Shown here piece after piece: positions 18,003 to 26,217 of a stretch of DNA of 64,000 nucleotides (positions within the stretch are counted from its first letter, which is position 1; each line of letters opens with the position of its first letter). A program made the translations under genes and the position numbers. Under the pieces are notes generated by a model, which was given only the letters and a program-made list of their open reading frames with translations, was not told the origin of the DNA and did no database searches. The DNA is from Caballeronia sp. M1242 (GTDB lineage Bacteria > Pseudomonadota > Gammaproteobacteria > Burkholderiales > Burkholderiaceae), in NCBI RefSeq assembly GCF_017220215.1, contig NZ_CP071130.1, positions 1,178,001 through 1,242,000 of the forward strand. Direction: 5' to 3'.

Positions 18003-18142
18003 TAGGACGTACGCGGTTATGCCGCCCTCTGTGCAGCCGTTTGCATCGAGGATGCGTTGCGCGGTCTTCGGGTTATCGACCGTGGCCGCCTGAGCCCTGG
18101 AGCAAGTCGATCGTCCCAAGAACCCTTCACTGGAGGAACAGC

Positions 18143-18652
18143 ATGGCCAAGATCAACCGCGTCCTGATAGGCGAGTCGCTCGTCGGCGACGGCAACGAGG
18201 TCGCACATATCGACTTGATCATCGGACCGCGAGGCTCCGCTGCGGAGACCGCGTTCTGCCACGCGCTCACGAACAACAAGGACGGCTTCACGTCGCTGCT
18301 GGCCGTGGTCGCGCCCAATCTCATCACCAAGCCCAACACGATTCTCTTCAACAAGGTCACCATCAAGGGCGCGAAGCAGGCCGTGCAGATGTTCGGGCCG
18401 GCGCAGCATGCGGTGGCGCTCGCGGTCGCCGACAGCGTGGAAGACGGCACCATTCCCGCCGACGAAGCCGACGACCTCTTTATCTGTGTCGGCGTGTTCA
18501 TTCACTGGGAAGCAACCGACGACAAGAAGATTCAGGAGTTCAACTATCAGGCGACGAAGGAAGCCATTCAGCGCGCGGTAGCGGGCGAACCGAAGGCATC
18601 CGAAGTGGTGTCGAGGAAGTCATCGGTCGCGCATCCGTTCGCGGCGGCCTGA
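18143..18652 (+). CDS. fae: Formaldehyde-activating enzyme
   Basis: A 169-residue cytoplasmic enzyme that condenses formaldehyde with H4MPT to methylene-H4MPT. The family opening [29 protein letters not shown] is split over residues 3-31, with the catalytic His at 22. [16 protein letters not shown] and [18 protein letters not shown] follow as usual. TGGAGG precedes the ATG at 18143; the open frame from 17960 covers the leader only. It appears to be transcribed on its own from the sigma-54-like promoter at 17987. Confidence 0.96.
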   Translation: MAKINRVLIGESLVGDGNEVAHIDLIIGPRGSAAETAFCHALTNNKDGFTSLLAVVAPNLITKPNTILFNKVTIKGAKQAVQMFGPAQHAVALAVADSVEDGTIPADEADDLFICVGVFIHWEATDDKKIQEFNYQATKEAIQRAVAGEPKASEVVSRKSSVAHPFAAA

Positions 18653-18674
18653 TCGTCACTATGCCGTCGATAGT

Positions 18675-18705
18675 GCGGCCGGCGTCGCCGTTGAGCGCCG
18701 GCCGC
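18675..18705 (+). terminator. GC-rich hairpin after fae
   Basis: GCGGCCGGCG (18675-18684) pairs perfectly with CGCCGGCCGC (18696-18705) across an 11-nt loop, 22 nt after the fae stop. There is no T-run, so it may stabilise the fae message or cause partial termination before the next gene. Confidence 0.4.
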
Positions 18706-18736
18706 ATGTCATCGACCACGATACGAGGTTCATCGA

Positions 18737-19126
18737 ATGAGTCCACGTTGTAGCGCGCTTAGCGTGTTCGTCGCGTTGGCGTCCGTGTGCTCGCTGTCGT
18801 TCGCGGCCGCAGGCGTGCCGGCGCAAGGGCACGACTATCCGACCGAAGGCCGCGTGGAATACGTGCTCGCCTGCATGGACGACAACGGGCATGACTTCGT
18901 GAACGTCTACAAGTGCTCGTGCGCCATCGACAAGATCGCGCAAGTGCTCACCTATGACGACTTCGTGGAGCAATCGACGTTTTCGAAATACGCCGCGCTG
19001 GGCGGCGAAGGCGGCGCCGAGTTTCGCGTCGATCGCGCGAAGGCGCAGACGAAGAAGTATCGCGAGTTGCAGCGCGAAGCGTTCAGGGCGTGCGGACTCG
19101 TGAAGCCCGCAGCGGCCGCGAAATAA
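18737..19126 (+). CDS. Small exported cysteine-containing protein next to fae
   Basis: A 129-residue protein with a signal peptide (about residues 1-25). The mature part has four cysteines (46, 60, 62 and 119) in the pattern C-x13-C-x-C-x56-C, within YVLACMDDNG, VYKCSCAID and FRACGLV. The two pairs could form disulfides in the periplasm or bind a metal. No family is recognised. It lies 84 nt after fae on the same strand, beyond a hairpin, so it may share the fae transcript. It is odd that an exported protein follows a cytoplasmic enzyme. Confidence 0.72.
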   Translation: MSPRCSALSVFVALASVCSLSFAAAGVPAQGHDYPTEGRVEYVLACMDDNGHDFVNVYKCSCAIDKIAQVLTYDDFVEQSTFSKYAALGGEGGAEFRVDRAKAQTKKYRELQREAFRACGLVKPAAAAK

Positions 19127-19141
19127 CGCTTCACGCAAGGC

Positions 19142-19546
19142 TTATTGCGGCACGTAGCCCAGGCCGATCCACCCGAGCCCGCCTTGCATCGACGGCGCGC
19201 GCCGCCGCTCAATCACGACGCCGACTGCATCGACATCATTGAACTTGGCGGGTTTCGCCAGCGACACCCTCACCCAATGCGCGCCGAATCGCGCGATGAC
19301 GAGTTGCGCGATGTGCTCGGCCAGCGCCTCCAACAGCTGAACGCCATGCGACGCAAGCAGTGCGTGAATGGCCTCGCGCACCGCGGCGTAGTTCACCGTG
19401 TCCTCGATGCGATCCGTCGTGCACGCACGCAACGACGGCACGCCGATCGCGAGACTCATGCGTACGGGCTGCGCGATGTGCAGTTCGCTCTTGTCGATGC
19501 CGATCACCGTCTGCCCTGTGAGTCCCTCGATAAAAACAATATCCAT
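19142..19546 (-). CDS. folB: Dihydroneopterin aldolase
   Basis: A 134-residue protein (158 if the ATG at 19618 is used). DIVFIEGLTGQTVIGI, with the Glu that binds the pterin, then VNYAAVREAIHALLASHGVQLLEALAEHIAQ, are the usual FolB motifs. The enzyme cleaves dihydroneopterin to 6-hydroxymethyldihydropterin, a precursor of both folate and H4MPT. Placed inside the H4MPT block, it is probably the copy that feeds methanopterin (inference). It is convergent with the exported protein at 18737 and divergent from the sigma-54 activator. Confidence 0.85.
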   Translation of the reverse strand: MDIVFIEGLTGQTVIGIDKSELHIAQPVRMSLAIGVPSLRACTTDRIEDTVNYAAVREAIHALLASHGVQLLEALAEHIAQLVIARFGAHWVRVSLAKPAKFNDVDAVGVVIERRRAPSMQGGLGWIGLGYVPQ

Positions 19547-19957
19547 CGGCGGGTTTTCCTCGGCAGCGCGCGGCGCCATGTCGCGAACGGCTTCGCGGAT
19601 CGGATCGAATCGGCCCATGTGCGTGTCGCCGCGCGAGCGGCCCGGTGAGTGATGAAAGCGTGAAACGCGGGTGATTCGAGGACAAAAGCAAAAACCGCGC
19701 GCAGCGCCAAACTCTATGCGACTACTTATTGAACCGGCGCGCCATCGGATGTAGAGTTTTTGGGAACCGGGCCAGATCGGGGCGGAAAACCTGACCGAAC
19801 CGCACGCCCGGCCACGAGGCGCGCACGCGTGCGGCTAACAGCACGACGGCAACGAGACGGCCGCGGCGCCCGCGGAAAACACAAACAGATTCGGCGTCGG
19901 ACGCAACGCGCGGCTCATGCGCGACCGCAACGAAAAACGCCACGGAGACACGGCCCC
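19547..19957. other. Divergent intergenic region between folB and the sigma-54 activator
   Basis: About 410 bp if the short folB start is right. A weak sigma-70-like pair, TTGAAC at 19729 and TAGAGT at 19752 with 17-bp spacing, could drive the activator gene. The stretch near 19790-19900 is very GC-rich and open in one frame (N-terminal extension MGTGPDRGG...), but arginine-rich and unlike a protein. I see no other feature. Confidence 0.4.
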
Positions 19958-22009
19958 ATGTCGTCGCTAGCTGACGTAGACACGCATGTCCGGGAAGTGC
20001 TGAACATCGTCAATAACCCGCTCGCCACGCGGCGCGCGAGCGATTCCGTCGCGCAATCGTGGATGCGTTGCCTCACCGAGTTCCACCTCGACCCGGCGCG
20101 CTTCGTGATGCCGCCCGTGCTGACATCGCGCGAACTCACCGAGCGCCGTGAAGCCGCGAGCGACCTCATCGCGTGCTCCAAGCTCGAAATGACGACGCTG
20201 TATCAGCAGCTCGCCGATCCCGAGCTCGCGGTCGTGCTCGTCGATGCGGACGGCGTGATCGTGCATCAGGTGTCCTCCGTGCCGTTCGGCGAGGCTGTCG
20301 CCGCGGACGGCCTGCGCGTGGGCGCGCTGTGGAGCGAGCGCGAAGCCGGCACCAACGGCATGGGCACGTGCCTGATCGAGCGCGACTGCATTGCCGTGTG
20401 CCAGCACGAGCACTTCTATCCGCGCTATACGTCGCTCACCTGCTCCGCCGCGCCGATCTTCGACGAACGCGGCACGATCGCCGGCGCGCTCGATGTCACG
20501 AGCCGCTCGAAGCTCTTGCAGCAGCATTCGCTGGTGCTCGTCGGCATGTCGCGGCAGATGATCGAAAATCGTCTGATCGATGCGCGCTACCGGCACGCGA
20601 ACATGATCCACTTTCATAGCCGGCCCGAATTCGTCGGCACGCTGCACGCGGGCAAGCTCGCGGTCAGCGACGATGGCGTGGTGCTGGCCGCGAGCCGCAG
20701 CGCGCTCTTTCAGCTCGATCTGCGCACGCCCGCGGAACTGTGCGGCAAGCGCATCGAAGAGGCGTTCAACGCGTCGCTCGAAGACATGATCGCGCGCAGC
20801 ATACGCGGCTCGTTTCATCCGGTCACGGTGTATAGCGCGAAGGCGAACAGCCGCTTCTTTCTCACCGCGCAGACGCCCCGCGAAGCGGCGGGCGGCGCAA
20901 CGCGCATCCTGATGAACGACTCCGCGCTGACGACACGCGCGAAGCCCGCGCGCAAGGAGTCGCGCGAGAACGCCGGCTCGGGCGCAGGCCGTCTCGACAA
21001 GCTCTCGCATCTGGAATTCGGCGATCCGCGCATGGCCTCGCAGATTCAGCTTGCCGCGCGCGTGATTCAACGCAAGATACCGATCATCCTGCGCGGGCAA
21101 ACGGGCACCGGCAAGGAAGTCTTCGCCAACGCGCTGCACAGCATCAGCCCGAACGGAGCGGGCGCGTTCGTCGCGGTGAATTGCGCGTCGCTGCCGGAGA
21201 ACCTCATCGAGAGCGAACTGTTCGGTTACCGCGCGGGCGCTTTCACCGGCGCGCAGCGTGAAGGACGGCGTGGCAAGATCGTGCAGGCGAACGGCGGCAC
21301 GCTCTTCCTCGATGAGATCGGCGACATGCCGCTCACGCTGCAGGCGCGGCTGCTGCGCGTGCTCGAAGAACACGAAGTCACGCCGCTCGGCGCGGAAACG
21401 ACCGTGAAGGTGGACTTCCAGCTCATTAGCGCGAGCCACCGCAATCTCGCGGAACTCGTGCAGACAGGCCTCTTTCGCGAAGACCTGTATTACCGGCTCA
21501 ACGGCATCGAGATCAACTTGCCGCCGCTGCGCGAACGCGCCGATGCGCTCGCGCTCATCGCCCACATTCTCGAAACCGAATCCACCGACCCGCCCGCGCT
21601 GAGCGCCGAGGCACGACAGGCGTTGCTGAGTTATTCGTGGCCCGGAAACATACGGCAATTGCGGCACGTCCTGCAGATGGCGATCGCGCTTTGCGACGGT
21701 CCCGAGATTCGCTGCGCGCACCTGCCGCCCGAGATCGTGAACGGCGCGCGTGCCGTGAGCGCGACGAATGCATCCACGGCAAGCGCCACGGCGCCACTGC
21801 CGCATCTCACCGACGACGCCGACACGTCCGCGCTCAACGCGATACAGGTGAGGGAACGCGAGACCGTGTTGCTGCTGCTCGACGAACATCGCTGGAACGT
21901 GAGCAACGTCGCGAAGGTGCTCGGCATCAGCCGGAACACGTTGTATCGCAAGATGCATCGGCTGCATATCAGGCTGTCGCACGATTCGGCCACGCCGGAT
22001 CACGCATGA
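19958..22009 (+). CDS. AcoR-like sigma-54-dependent transcriptional activator
   Basis: A 683-residue activator: an N-terminal GAF-type sensory region (about 85-200), a linker, an AAA+ domain with Walker A GQTGTGKE (380-387), the sigma-54 contact loop GAFTGA (427-432) and Walker B LFLDEIGD (449-456). A Fis-type helix-turn-helix ends it (NVSNVAKVLGISRNTLYRKM). The architecture is that of AcoR, which responds to small organic molecules. Standing in the middle of the C1 block, where five sigma-54-like promoters occur, it is the obvious candidate regulator of the methanol genes (inference). The ATG at 19958 removes an arginine-rich open stretch. The next gene overlaps by ATGA. Confidence 0.9.
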   Translation: MSSLADVDTHVREVLNIVNNPLATRRASDSVAQSWMRCLTEFHLDPARFVMPPVLTSRELTERREAASDLIACSKLEMTTLYQQLADPELAVVLVDADGVIVHQVSSVPFGEAVAADGLRVGALWSEREAGTNGMGTCLIERDCIAVCQHEHFYPRYTSLTCSAAPIFDERGTIAGALDVTSRSKLLQQHSLVLVGMSRQMIENRLIDARYRHANMIHFHSRPEFVGTLHAGKLAVSDDGVVLAASRSALFQLDLRTPAELCGKRIEEAFNASLEDMIARSIRGSFHPVTVYSAKANSRFFLTAQTPREAAGGATRILMNDSALTTRAKPARKESRENAGSGAGRLDKLSHLEFGDPRMASQIQLAARVIQRKIPIILRGQTGTGKEVFANALHSISPNGAGAFVAVNCASLPENLIESELFGYRAGAFTGAQREGRRGKIVQANGGTLFLDEIGDMPLTLQARLLRVLEEHEVTPLGAETTVKVDFQLISASHRNLAELVQTGLFREDLYYRLNGIEINLPPLRERADALALIAHILETESTDPPALSAEARQALLSYSWPGNIRQLRHVLQMAIALCDGPEIRCAHLPPEIVNGARAVSATNASTASATAPLPHLTDDADTSALNAIQVRERETVLLLLDEHRWNVSNVAKVLGISRNTLYRKMHRLHIRLSHDSATPDHA

Positions 22010-22605
22010 CGCAGCCCGCGCCCGCTCGCCGGCTCGACGAGTTCAAGCCCGACGCGCGCTTCGCGTGGTGCGTGACCGGTTCGGGGCACATGATCGAGGA
22101 ATCGCTCGAACTCGCCTTGCGCCTGCCGCGCTGCGATCTCTTTCTGTCACGCGCGGGCGAAGAAGTGTTGCCGCTCTATGGCTGGCCCATCCGTAAGCTG
22201 CGCGAGCACTTCAAGGTCTTTCGCGACAACAGCGCGAGCAGCGTGCCCGTGGGCATGCTCTATCACGGCGAATATCACACCGTCGTGATTGCGCCCGCAA
22301 CCAGCAACACGGTGGCGAAGTGCGCGCTCGGCATCTCCGATACGTTGCCCACGAATCTCTATGCGCAGGCCGGCAAGCAATGCGTGCCGGGCATCGTTTT
22401 CGCATGCGATACGGCGCCGAGCGTCATCACGCAAACGCCCCACGAATGGGTCGAAGTCAGGCCGCGCGCCATCGAGTTGGATAACGTCGAACGCCTGGCG
22501 CGCATCGAATATACGACTGTCGCGCACACGCTCGACGACCTGAAGGCCGCCCTCGAACAACGGCTTTCGGACCTGAATCTCGCATGGAACACATCGTCTT
22601 CCTGA
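22006..22605 (+). CDS. dmrB: Archaeal-type flavoprotein, probable dihydromethanopterin reductase
   Basis: A 199-residue flavoprotein. FAWCVTGSGHMIEESLELALRL at the start (two short runs separated by the phosphate loop) and APATSNTVAKCALGISDTLPTNLYAQ are typical of the FMN-binding archaeal flavoproteins found in methylotrophs. DmrB-type enzymes reduce dihydromethanopterin to H4MPT in the last step of synthesis. Four-base ATGA overlap with the regulator gene and a 22-nt overlap with the next gene show tight translational coupling. Assignment to DmrB over other members of the family is by context. Confidence 0.78.
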   Translation: MTQPAPARRLDEFKPDARFAWCVTGSGHMIEESLELALRLPRCDLFLSRAGEEVLPLYGWPIRKLREHFKVFRDNSASSVPVGMLYHGEYHTVVIAPATSNTVAKCALGISDTLPTNLYAQAGKQCVPGIVFACDTAPSVITQTPHEWVEVRPRAIELDNVERLARIEYTTVAHTLDDLKAALEQRLSDLNLAWNTSSS

Positions 22606-23984
22606 CGGGCAGGCTCGCCGAACAGAGCCTTCGTCGCGTGCTCGAAGGCATTGCGCCGACGAGCACTGCATCGCCCTTTACATGGGAAGTGCGCGAGATC
22701 GGTCTGCAAGTGGCAGGACTCATGACCGCCGACATGATCCGCCGGCGCGTCGCGACGCCGCTCGGCGAAGGCACGAGCCGCATGATCGTGCCGGGCCGAT
22801 GCCGCGGCGACCTCGATGCGCTGACCGCGCACTACGGCGTGAAGGTCGAGCGCGGCCCGGAGGAAGTGAAGGACTTGCCGCAGTTTTTCGGACGCGAAGC
22901 GAGGCATGTCGATTTATCGCGCTACGAGACGGAGATCTTCGCCGAGATCGTCGATGCGCCGCGACTCGACCTCGCAGGCATCGCCGCCCGCGCGCGCGAC
23001 TACGCCAAACAGGGCGCGGATGTGATCGACATCGGCTGCCTGCCCGAGACGCCGTTCCCGCATCTCGAAGACGCCGTGGCGATGCTCAAGGAACAGGGTT
23101 ATCGCGTGAGCGTCGATTCGATGCTCGCCGACGAACTGGTGCGCGGCGCACGCGCAGGCGCCGATTACCTGATGAGCCTGAACGTCGATACGCTGTGGAT
23201 CGCCGACGAAACGGCATCGACGCCCGTTCTCGTGCCGCGCGAGCCGCACGACATGGCATCGCTCGAAGCGGCGATCGACGCGATGAAAGCACGCAATCGC
23301 CCGTTCCTCGCCGACCCGATTCTCGATCCGATTCCGTTCGGGCTCGCGGCATCCATCGCGCGTTATGTGAGCTTGCGCGAGCGTCATCCGGATGTTGCGA
23401 TCATGATGGGCATCGGCAACGTGACCGAGTTGACGGAAGCGGACACGACCGGCATCAACGCGGTGCTGCTCGGCATGGCGGCGGAACTGCGAATCGCGGC
23501 CGTGCTCACGACATCCGTGAGCCTGCATGCGCGCCGTGCCGTGCGCGAAGCCGATGTCGCAAGACGCGTGATGCACGCCGCGCGCGAAACGCAGAGGCTG
23601 CCCAAGGGCCTGTCGGGCGACCTGTCCGCGCTGCATGCAAAGCGCCCCTTTCCTTACAGCGCTGAGGAGATTAACGAGCTCGCGCAATCCGTACGTGATC
23701 CTAACTTTCGCGTTCAGGTTTCGGCCGAAGGGATTCATGTCTATAACCGTGATGGACATCGCATCGCCACCGACCCGTTCGCGCTCTATCCTGACCTGAA
23801 GCTGGAAGCCGACGGCGGCCACGCGTTCTACATGGGCGTGCAACTGGCGCGGGCCGAAATCGCATGGCAACTCGGGAAGCGATTCGATCAGGACCAGGCT
23901 CTCGATTGGGGATGCGAGGTGGATCGCCCTGAGGAAGACCTGACGGCATGGCACGCGCCCGGCACGACGATGAAAAAGCGTTGA
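22584..23984 (+). CDS. Dihydropteroate synthase-like protein (H4MPT pathway, DUF6513 type)
   Basis: A 466-residue protein with a novel N-terminal domain (about 1-120), a TIM-barrel dihydropteroate-synthase-like domain (about 125-350, with GADVIDIGCLPETPFPHLEDAVAMLKEQGYRVSVDS in separate blocks) and a C-terminal domain ending LGKRFDQDQALDWGCE. The archaeal homologue joins the pterin to ribofuranosylaminobenzene phosphate during methanopterin synthesis. Its neighbours, the flavoprotein upstream and pqqA downstream, fit cofactor supply. Confidence 0.83.
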   Translation: MEHIVFLTGRLAEQSLRRVLEGIAPTSTASPFTWEVREIGLQVAGLMTADMIRRRVATPLGEGTSRMIVPGRCRGDLDALTAHYGVKVERGPEEVKDLPQFFGREARHVDLSRYETEIFAEIVDAPRLDLAGIAARARDYAKQGADVIDIGCLPETPFPHLEDAVAMLKEQGYRVSVDSMLADELVRGARAGADYLMSLNVDTLWIADETASTPVLVPREPHDMASLEAAIDAMKARNRPFLADPILDPIPFGLAASIARYVSLRERHPDVAIMMGIGNVTELTEADTTGINAVLLGMAAELRIAAVLTTSVSLHARRAVREADVARRVMHAARETQRLPKGLSGDLSALHAKRPFPYSAEEINELAQSVRDPNFRVQVSAEGIHVYNRDGHRIATDPFALYPDLKLEADGGHAFYMGVQLARAEIAWQLGKRFDQDQALDWGCEVDRPEEDLTAWHAPGTTMKKR

Positions 23985-24022
23985 TCGACGCGCGTTCATC
24001 GGATGGAGCATCACGCAGACGG

Positions 24023-24040
24023 GACACTTTGCTGTGTTTC
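24023..24040. promoter_or_regulatory. Palindrome upstream of the pqqA promoter
   Basis: GACACTTTGCTGTGTTTC is an imperfect dyad about 40-55 bp before the -24 box of the pqqA promoter. The xoxF promoter has GACATACTGTGTC about 90 bp upstream of its -24 box. Both positions suit an enhancer for a sigma-54 activator, but the similarity between the two sites is limited. Confidence 0.3.
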
Positions 24041-24077
24041 CGTGACACTGAAGCGCGCACGAACGATTGGATCTTTT

Positions 24078-24093
24078 TGGCATGGCGCTTGCG
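24078..24093 (+). promoter_or_regulatory. Candidate sigma-54 promoter of pqqA
   Basis: TGGCATGGCGCTTGCG matches TGGCACRNNNNTTGCW at all but two defined positions and is the best of five such sequences in the window. The start point would be near 24104, 74 nt before the pqqA ATG. Confidence 0.6.
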
Positions 24094-24177
24094 TGGGTTC
24101 GCACGCGCACGCCGCTCGAATTGAAAGGGCGTCGTTGGCATCGACCGATTCACTCGTTCAACCAAGGAGAAATTGCC

Positions 24178-24252
24178 ATGCAATGGACTACGCCGAGCTT
24201 CACCGATATGCGCTTCGGTTTCGAAATCACGATGTATATCGCCACGCGCTGA
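24178..24252 (+). CDS. pqqA: PqqA, peptide precursor of PQQ
   Basis: A 24-residue peptide starting MQWTTPSFTD with Glu16 and Tyr20 in the EITMY motif, the two residues that are cross-linked by PqqE to build PQQ. Length and composition are typical of PqqA. AAGGAGA lies 7 nt before the ATG. The peptide is encoded about 11 kb from pqqBCDE (35254-38483). It has its own sigma-54-like promoter and sits between the dihydropteroate-synthase-like gene and a DUF447 gene. No other pqqA is visible in the window. Confidence 0.93.
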   Translation: MQWTTPSFTDMRFGFEITMYIATR

Positions 24253-24337
24253 GTGCGACGTCCCACTTGCACGAAGCCGCGTGCGTCAACGCGCCTTCGT
24301 GCGAGCCCCATGCCTATGCACGCGCGCGCGGACAGCC

Positions 24338-24907
24338 ATGATCTACGAGACGATCGTCACCACGGCGGATCGCGATGGCCGTCCGCATGTCGCGCCGATG
24401 GGCGTGCGCTTCGAGCAAGACTCAGCCATCCTCGCGCCGTTTCGCCCGTCGACGACGCTCGATAACGTCATCGCAACCCGAAGCGCCGTCATCAACTTCA
24501 CGACGGACGTGCGCGTGTTCGCGGGCTGCGTCACGGGCTTTCAGCGCGACTGGCCGACGCTTCACGCGACAGTGGTGCCGAGCGTGCGGCTCGCGCAAAC
24601 CCTCGCGCATGCGGAACTCCAACTGATTGAAATGAACGATGACGACACGCGCCCGACGCTGCGCATGGCGTGCGTGCATCGCGAGACGCACGCGCCGTTT
24701 CCCGGCTTCAATCGCGCGCAGGCTGCCGTTGTAGAGGGCGCGATTCTGGTTAGCCGTCTCTTCATGTTGCCGCAAGAGAAGGTAGATAGCGAGATCGACT
24801 ATCTGCGTATCGCCATCGACAAGACAGCGGGCGATGCGGAACGCACTGCGTGGAACTGGCTATTGCAGGCCATCGAACAGCATCGCGCAAAGACGCCTCC
24901 TCCCTGA
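24338..24907 (+). CDS. DUF447-type flavin-binding-like protein of the H4MPT cluster
   Basis: A 189-residue protein with a split-barrel (FMN-binding-like) N-terminal half, IYETIVTTADRDGRPHVAPMGVRFE, and TRSAVINFTTDVRVFAGCVTG in the middle. The family (DUF447) is shared by methanogens and H4MPT-using methylotrophs, where it is called Orf20 in some species; the function is unknown. ATG 24338 is chosen since the family opens with MIYETIVTT. The ribosome site is weak. It follows pqqA after 85 nt and precedes mfnB after 22 nt. Confidence 0.8.
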   Translation: MIYETIVTTADRDGRPHVAPMGVRFEQDSAILAPFRPSTTLDNVIATRSAVINFTTDVRVFAGCVTGFQRDWPTLHATVVPSVRLAQTLAHAELQLIEMNDDDTRPTLRMACVHRETHAPFPGFNRAQAAVVEGAILVSRLFMLPQEKVDSEIDYLRIAIDKTAGDAERTAWNWLLQAIEQHRAKTPPP

Positions 24908-24929
24908 TTCAACGCTCCGGAGTTCGACC

Positions 24930-25634
24930 ATGACCGCATTGCTGGCAAGCGTCCGCTCGGTGGATGAAGCGCTCGATGCCGCGCAAGCCGGCGCGGATGT
25001 CATCGATCTGAAGGAACCGCGCGCGGGCGCGCTGGGCGGCGTCGCGACGGACGACATAAAGCGCATCGTGCGCGCATTGCGGGCGCGGTACGCGGTTCGG
25101 CCCATCAGCGCGACGATTGGAGACTTGCCGAACGACGCGCTCGATGAAATGACGAGCCGCGTGCTGGACGTTGCGAGCACGGGCGTCGATTACGTGAAGG
25201 TCGGCGTCGCGCCGGGTCCACGCGCCGCGGCGTGCTTGCGTCATCTGGCGTCCTTGCCGGCGACGGTCGTGCCGGTGCTGCTTTCGGACGACGGCATAGA
25301 GCGTTCGCTGATTACATTCGCCGCGCAACTCGGCTTCGTCGCGATCGTCTTCGATACGGAGAACAAAGACGGCCGCACGCTGTTCGATTGCGTCGATACG
25401 GCGACGCTCGCCACCTGCCTTTCGCAAGCGAGGTCACGCGGCATGATGACGGCCATCGCAGGATCGCTAGGCTGGCGCGATCTCGAACGGATACGCGCGC
25501 TTGCACCGGATATCGCGGGCTTCAGAGGCGCGCTATGCGACGAGCGCGATGGACGCACGGGGCAGCTCGATGCATCCCGTGTGCGTCAGTGGTCGCGGGC
25601 GCTGCATGGCGAGCGCATGACCGCTCACGCGTGA
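24930..25634 (+). CDS. mfnB: MfnB-like (5-formylfuran-3-yl)methyl phosphate synthase
   Basis: A 234-residue TIM-barrel protein of the MfnB (DUF556) family. TALLASVRSVDEALDAAQAGADVIDLKEPRAGALGG at the start contains the catalytic Asp and Lys, and VDYVKVGV and GFRGALC follow. In archaea it condenses two glyceraldehyde 3-phosphates to the furan ring of methanofuran. It is therefore expected to start synthesis of the formyl carrier of the Fhc complex. ATG 24930 has GGAG at 8 nt. Its last 10 nt overlap the end of the convergent mfnE. Confidence 0.85.
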   Translation: MTALLASVRSVDEALDAAQAGADVIDLKEPRAGALGGVATDDIKRIVRALRARYAVRPISATIGDLPNDALDEMTSRVLDVASTGVDYVKVGVAPGPRAAACLRHLASLPATVVPVLLSDDGIERSLITFAAQLGFVAIVFDTENKDGRTLFDCVDTATLATCLSQARSRGMMTAIAGSLGWRDLERIRALAPDIAGFRGALCDERDGRTGQLDASRVRQWSRALHGERMTAHA

Positions 25635-26212
25635 AATGCGAGCAGCCGCTCGCGCATAACCGACGCATCGCTCTTGCTGAACACTTCCACCAGATAATTC
25701 GCGTCTTTCACGTAGGCCGGAAAACGTCTGTCGATAATGCCGCTTGCGGCGAGCGCTTCGAGCGGCGCATGCGCTTCGATCGCGCACGACTTCACGATCA
25801 TCAGACGCTCGGCATTGAGCGTGGTCGAAAGCCACGCGGCGAGACTGTCGGATGTCGTGTCCCAGTTGGTCATCGAGTCGGGCGTGGTGCGCATCAGATC
25901 GGTCGGCACCCATACGGCCACCTGGCCATCGCGCAACGCGCGCCGAATGCGTTCTTCATTCGAGGCGAGCACGAGCTCGGGCAGCACGCCTTGCATGAGA
26001 ATCGCGTATTGGGTCATCGCGAGCAGACACATGTTGTGCGCGGCGAGGTCGTCGAAGCGCCATTCGCGCTGATATTGCCGCACCGCATCCGCGAAATCGC
26101 CGCCGCCAGGCACGATCACGACACGCCCGCCGCCCAGTTCCCAGAGCCGCGTGAGCCACTCGCGCAGCACGGGATCATGGCTCAGGCTTCCGCCGATTTT
26201 GATCACCCACAT
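25625..26212 (-). CDS. mfnE: MfnE-like amino-acid-kinase family protein (methanofuran synthesis)
   Basis: A 195-residue small member of the amino-acid kinase superfamily: MWVIKIGGSLSHDPVL at the start, VVIVPGGGDFADAVRQYQ at about 36-53 and DSLAAWLSTTLNAERLMIVKS later. MfnE phosphorylates 5-(aminomethyl)furan-3-yl methyl phosphate in methanofuran synthesis. ATG 26210-26212 lies 5 nt after the stop of mfnF. The long open frame to 26551 is a shadow of mfnF. Operon order on this strand is mfnD-mfnF-mfnE. Confidence 0.83.
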   Translation of the reverse strand: MWVIKIGGSLSHDPVLREWLTRLWELGGGRVVIVPGGGDFADAVRQYQREWRFDDLAAHNMCLLAMTQYAILMQGVLPELVLASNEERIRRALRDGQVAVWVPTDLMRTTPDSMTNWDTTSDSLAAWLSTTLNAERLMIVKSCAIEAHAPLEALAASGIIDRRFPAYVKDANYLVEVFSKSDASVMRERLLAFHA

Positions 26213-26217
26213 GCCCG

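Noticed and set aside
19967..22003. 678-residue open frame antisense to the sigma-54 activator
   Set aside because: Shadow of a well-supported gene; no recognisable domain.
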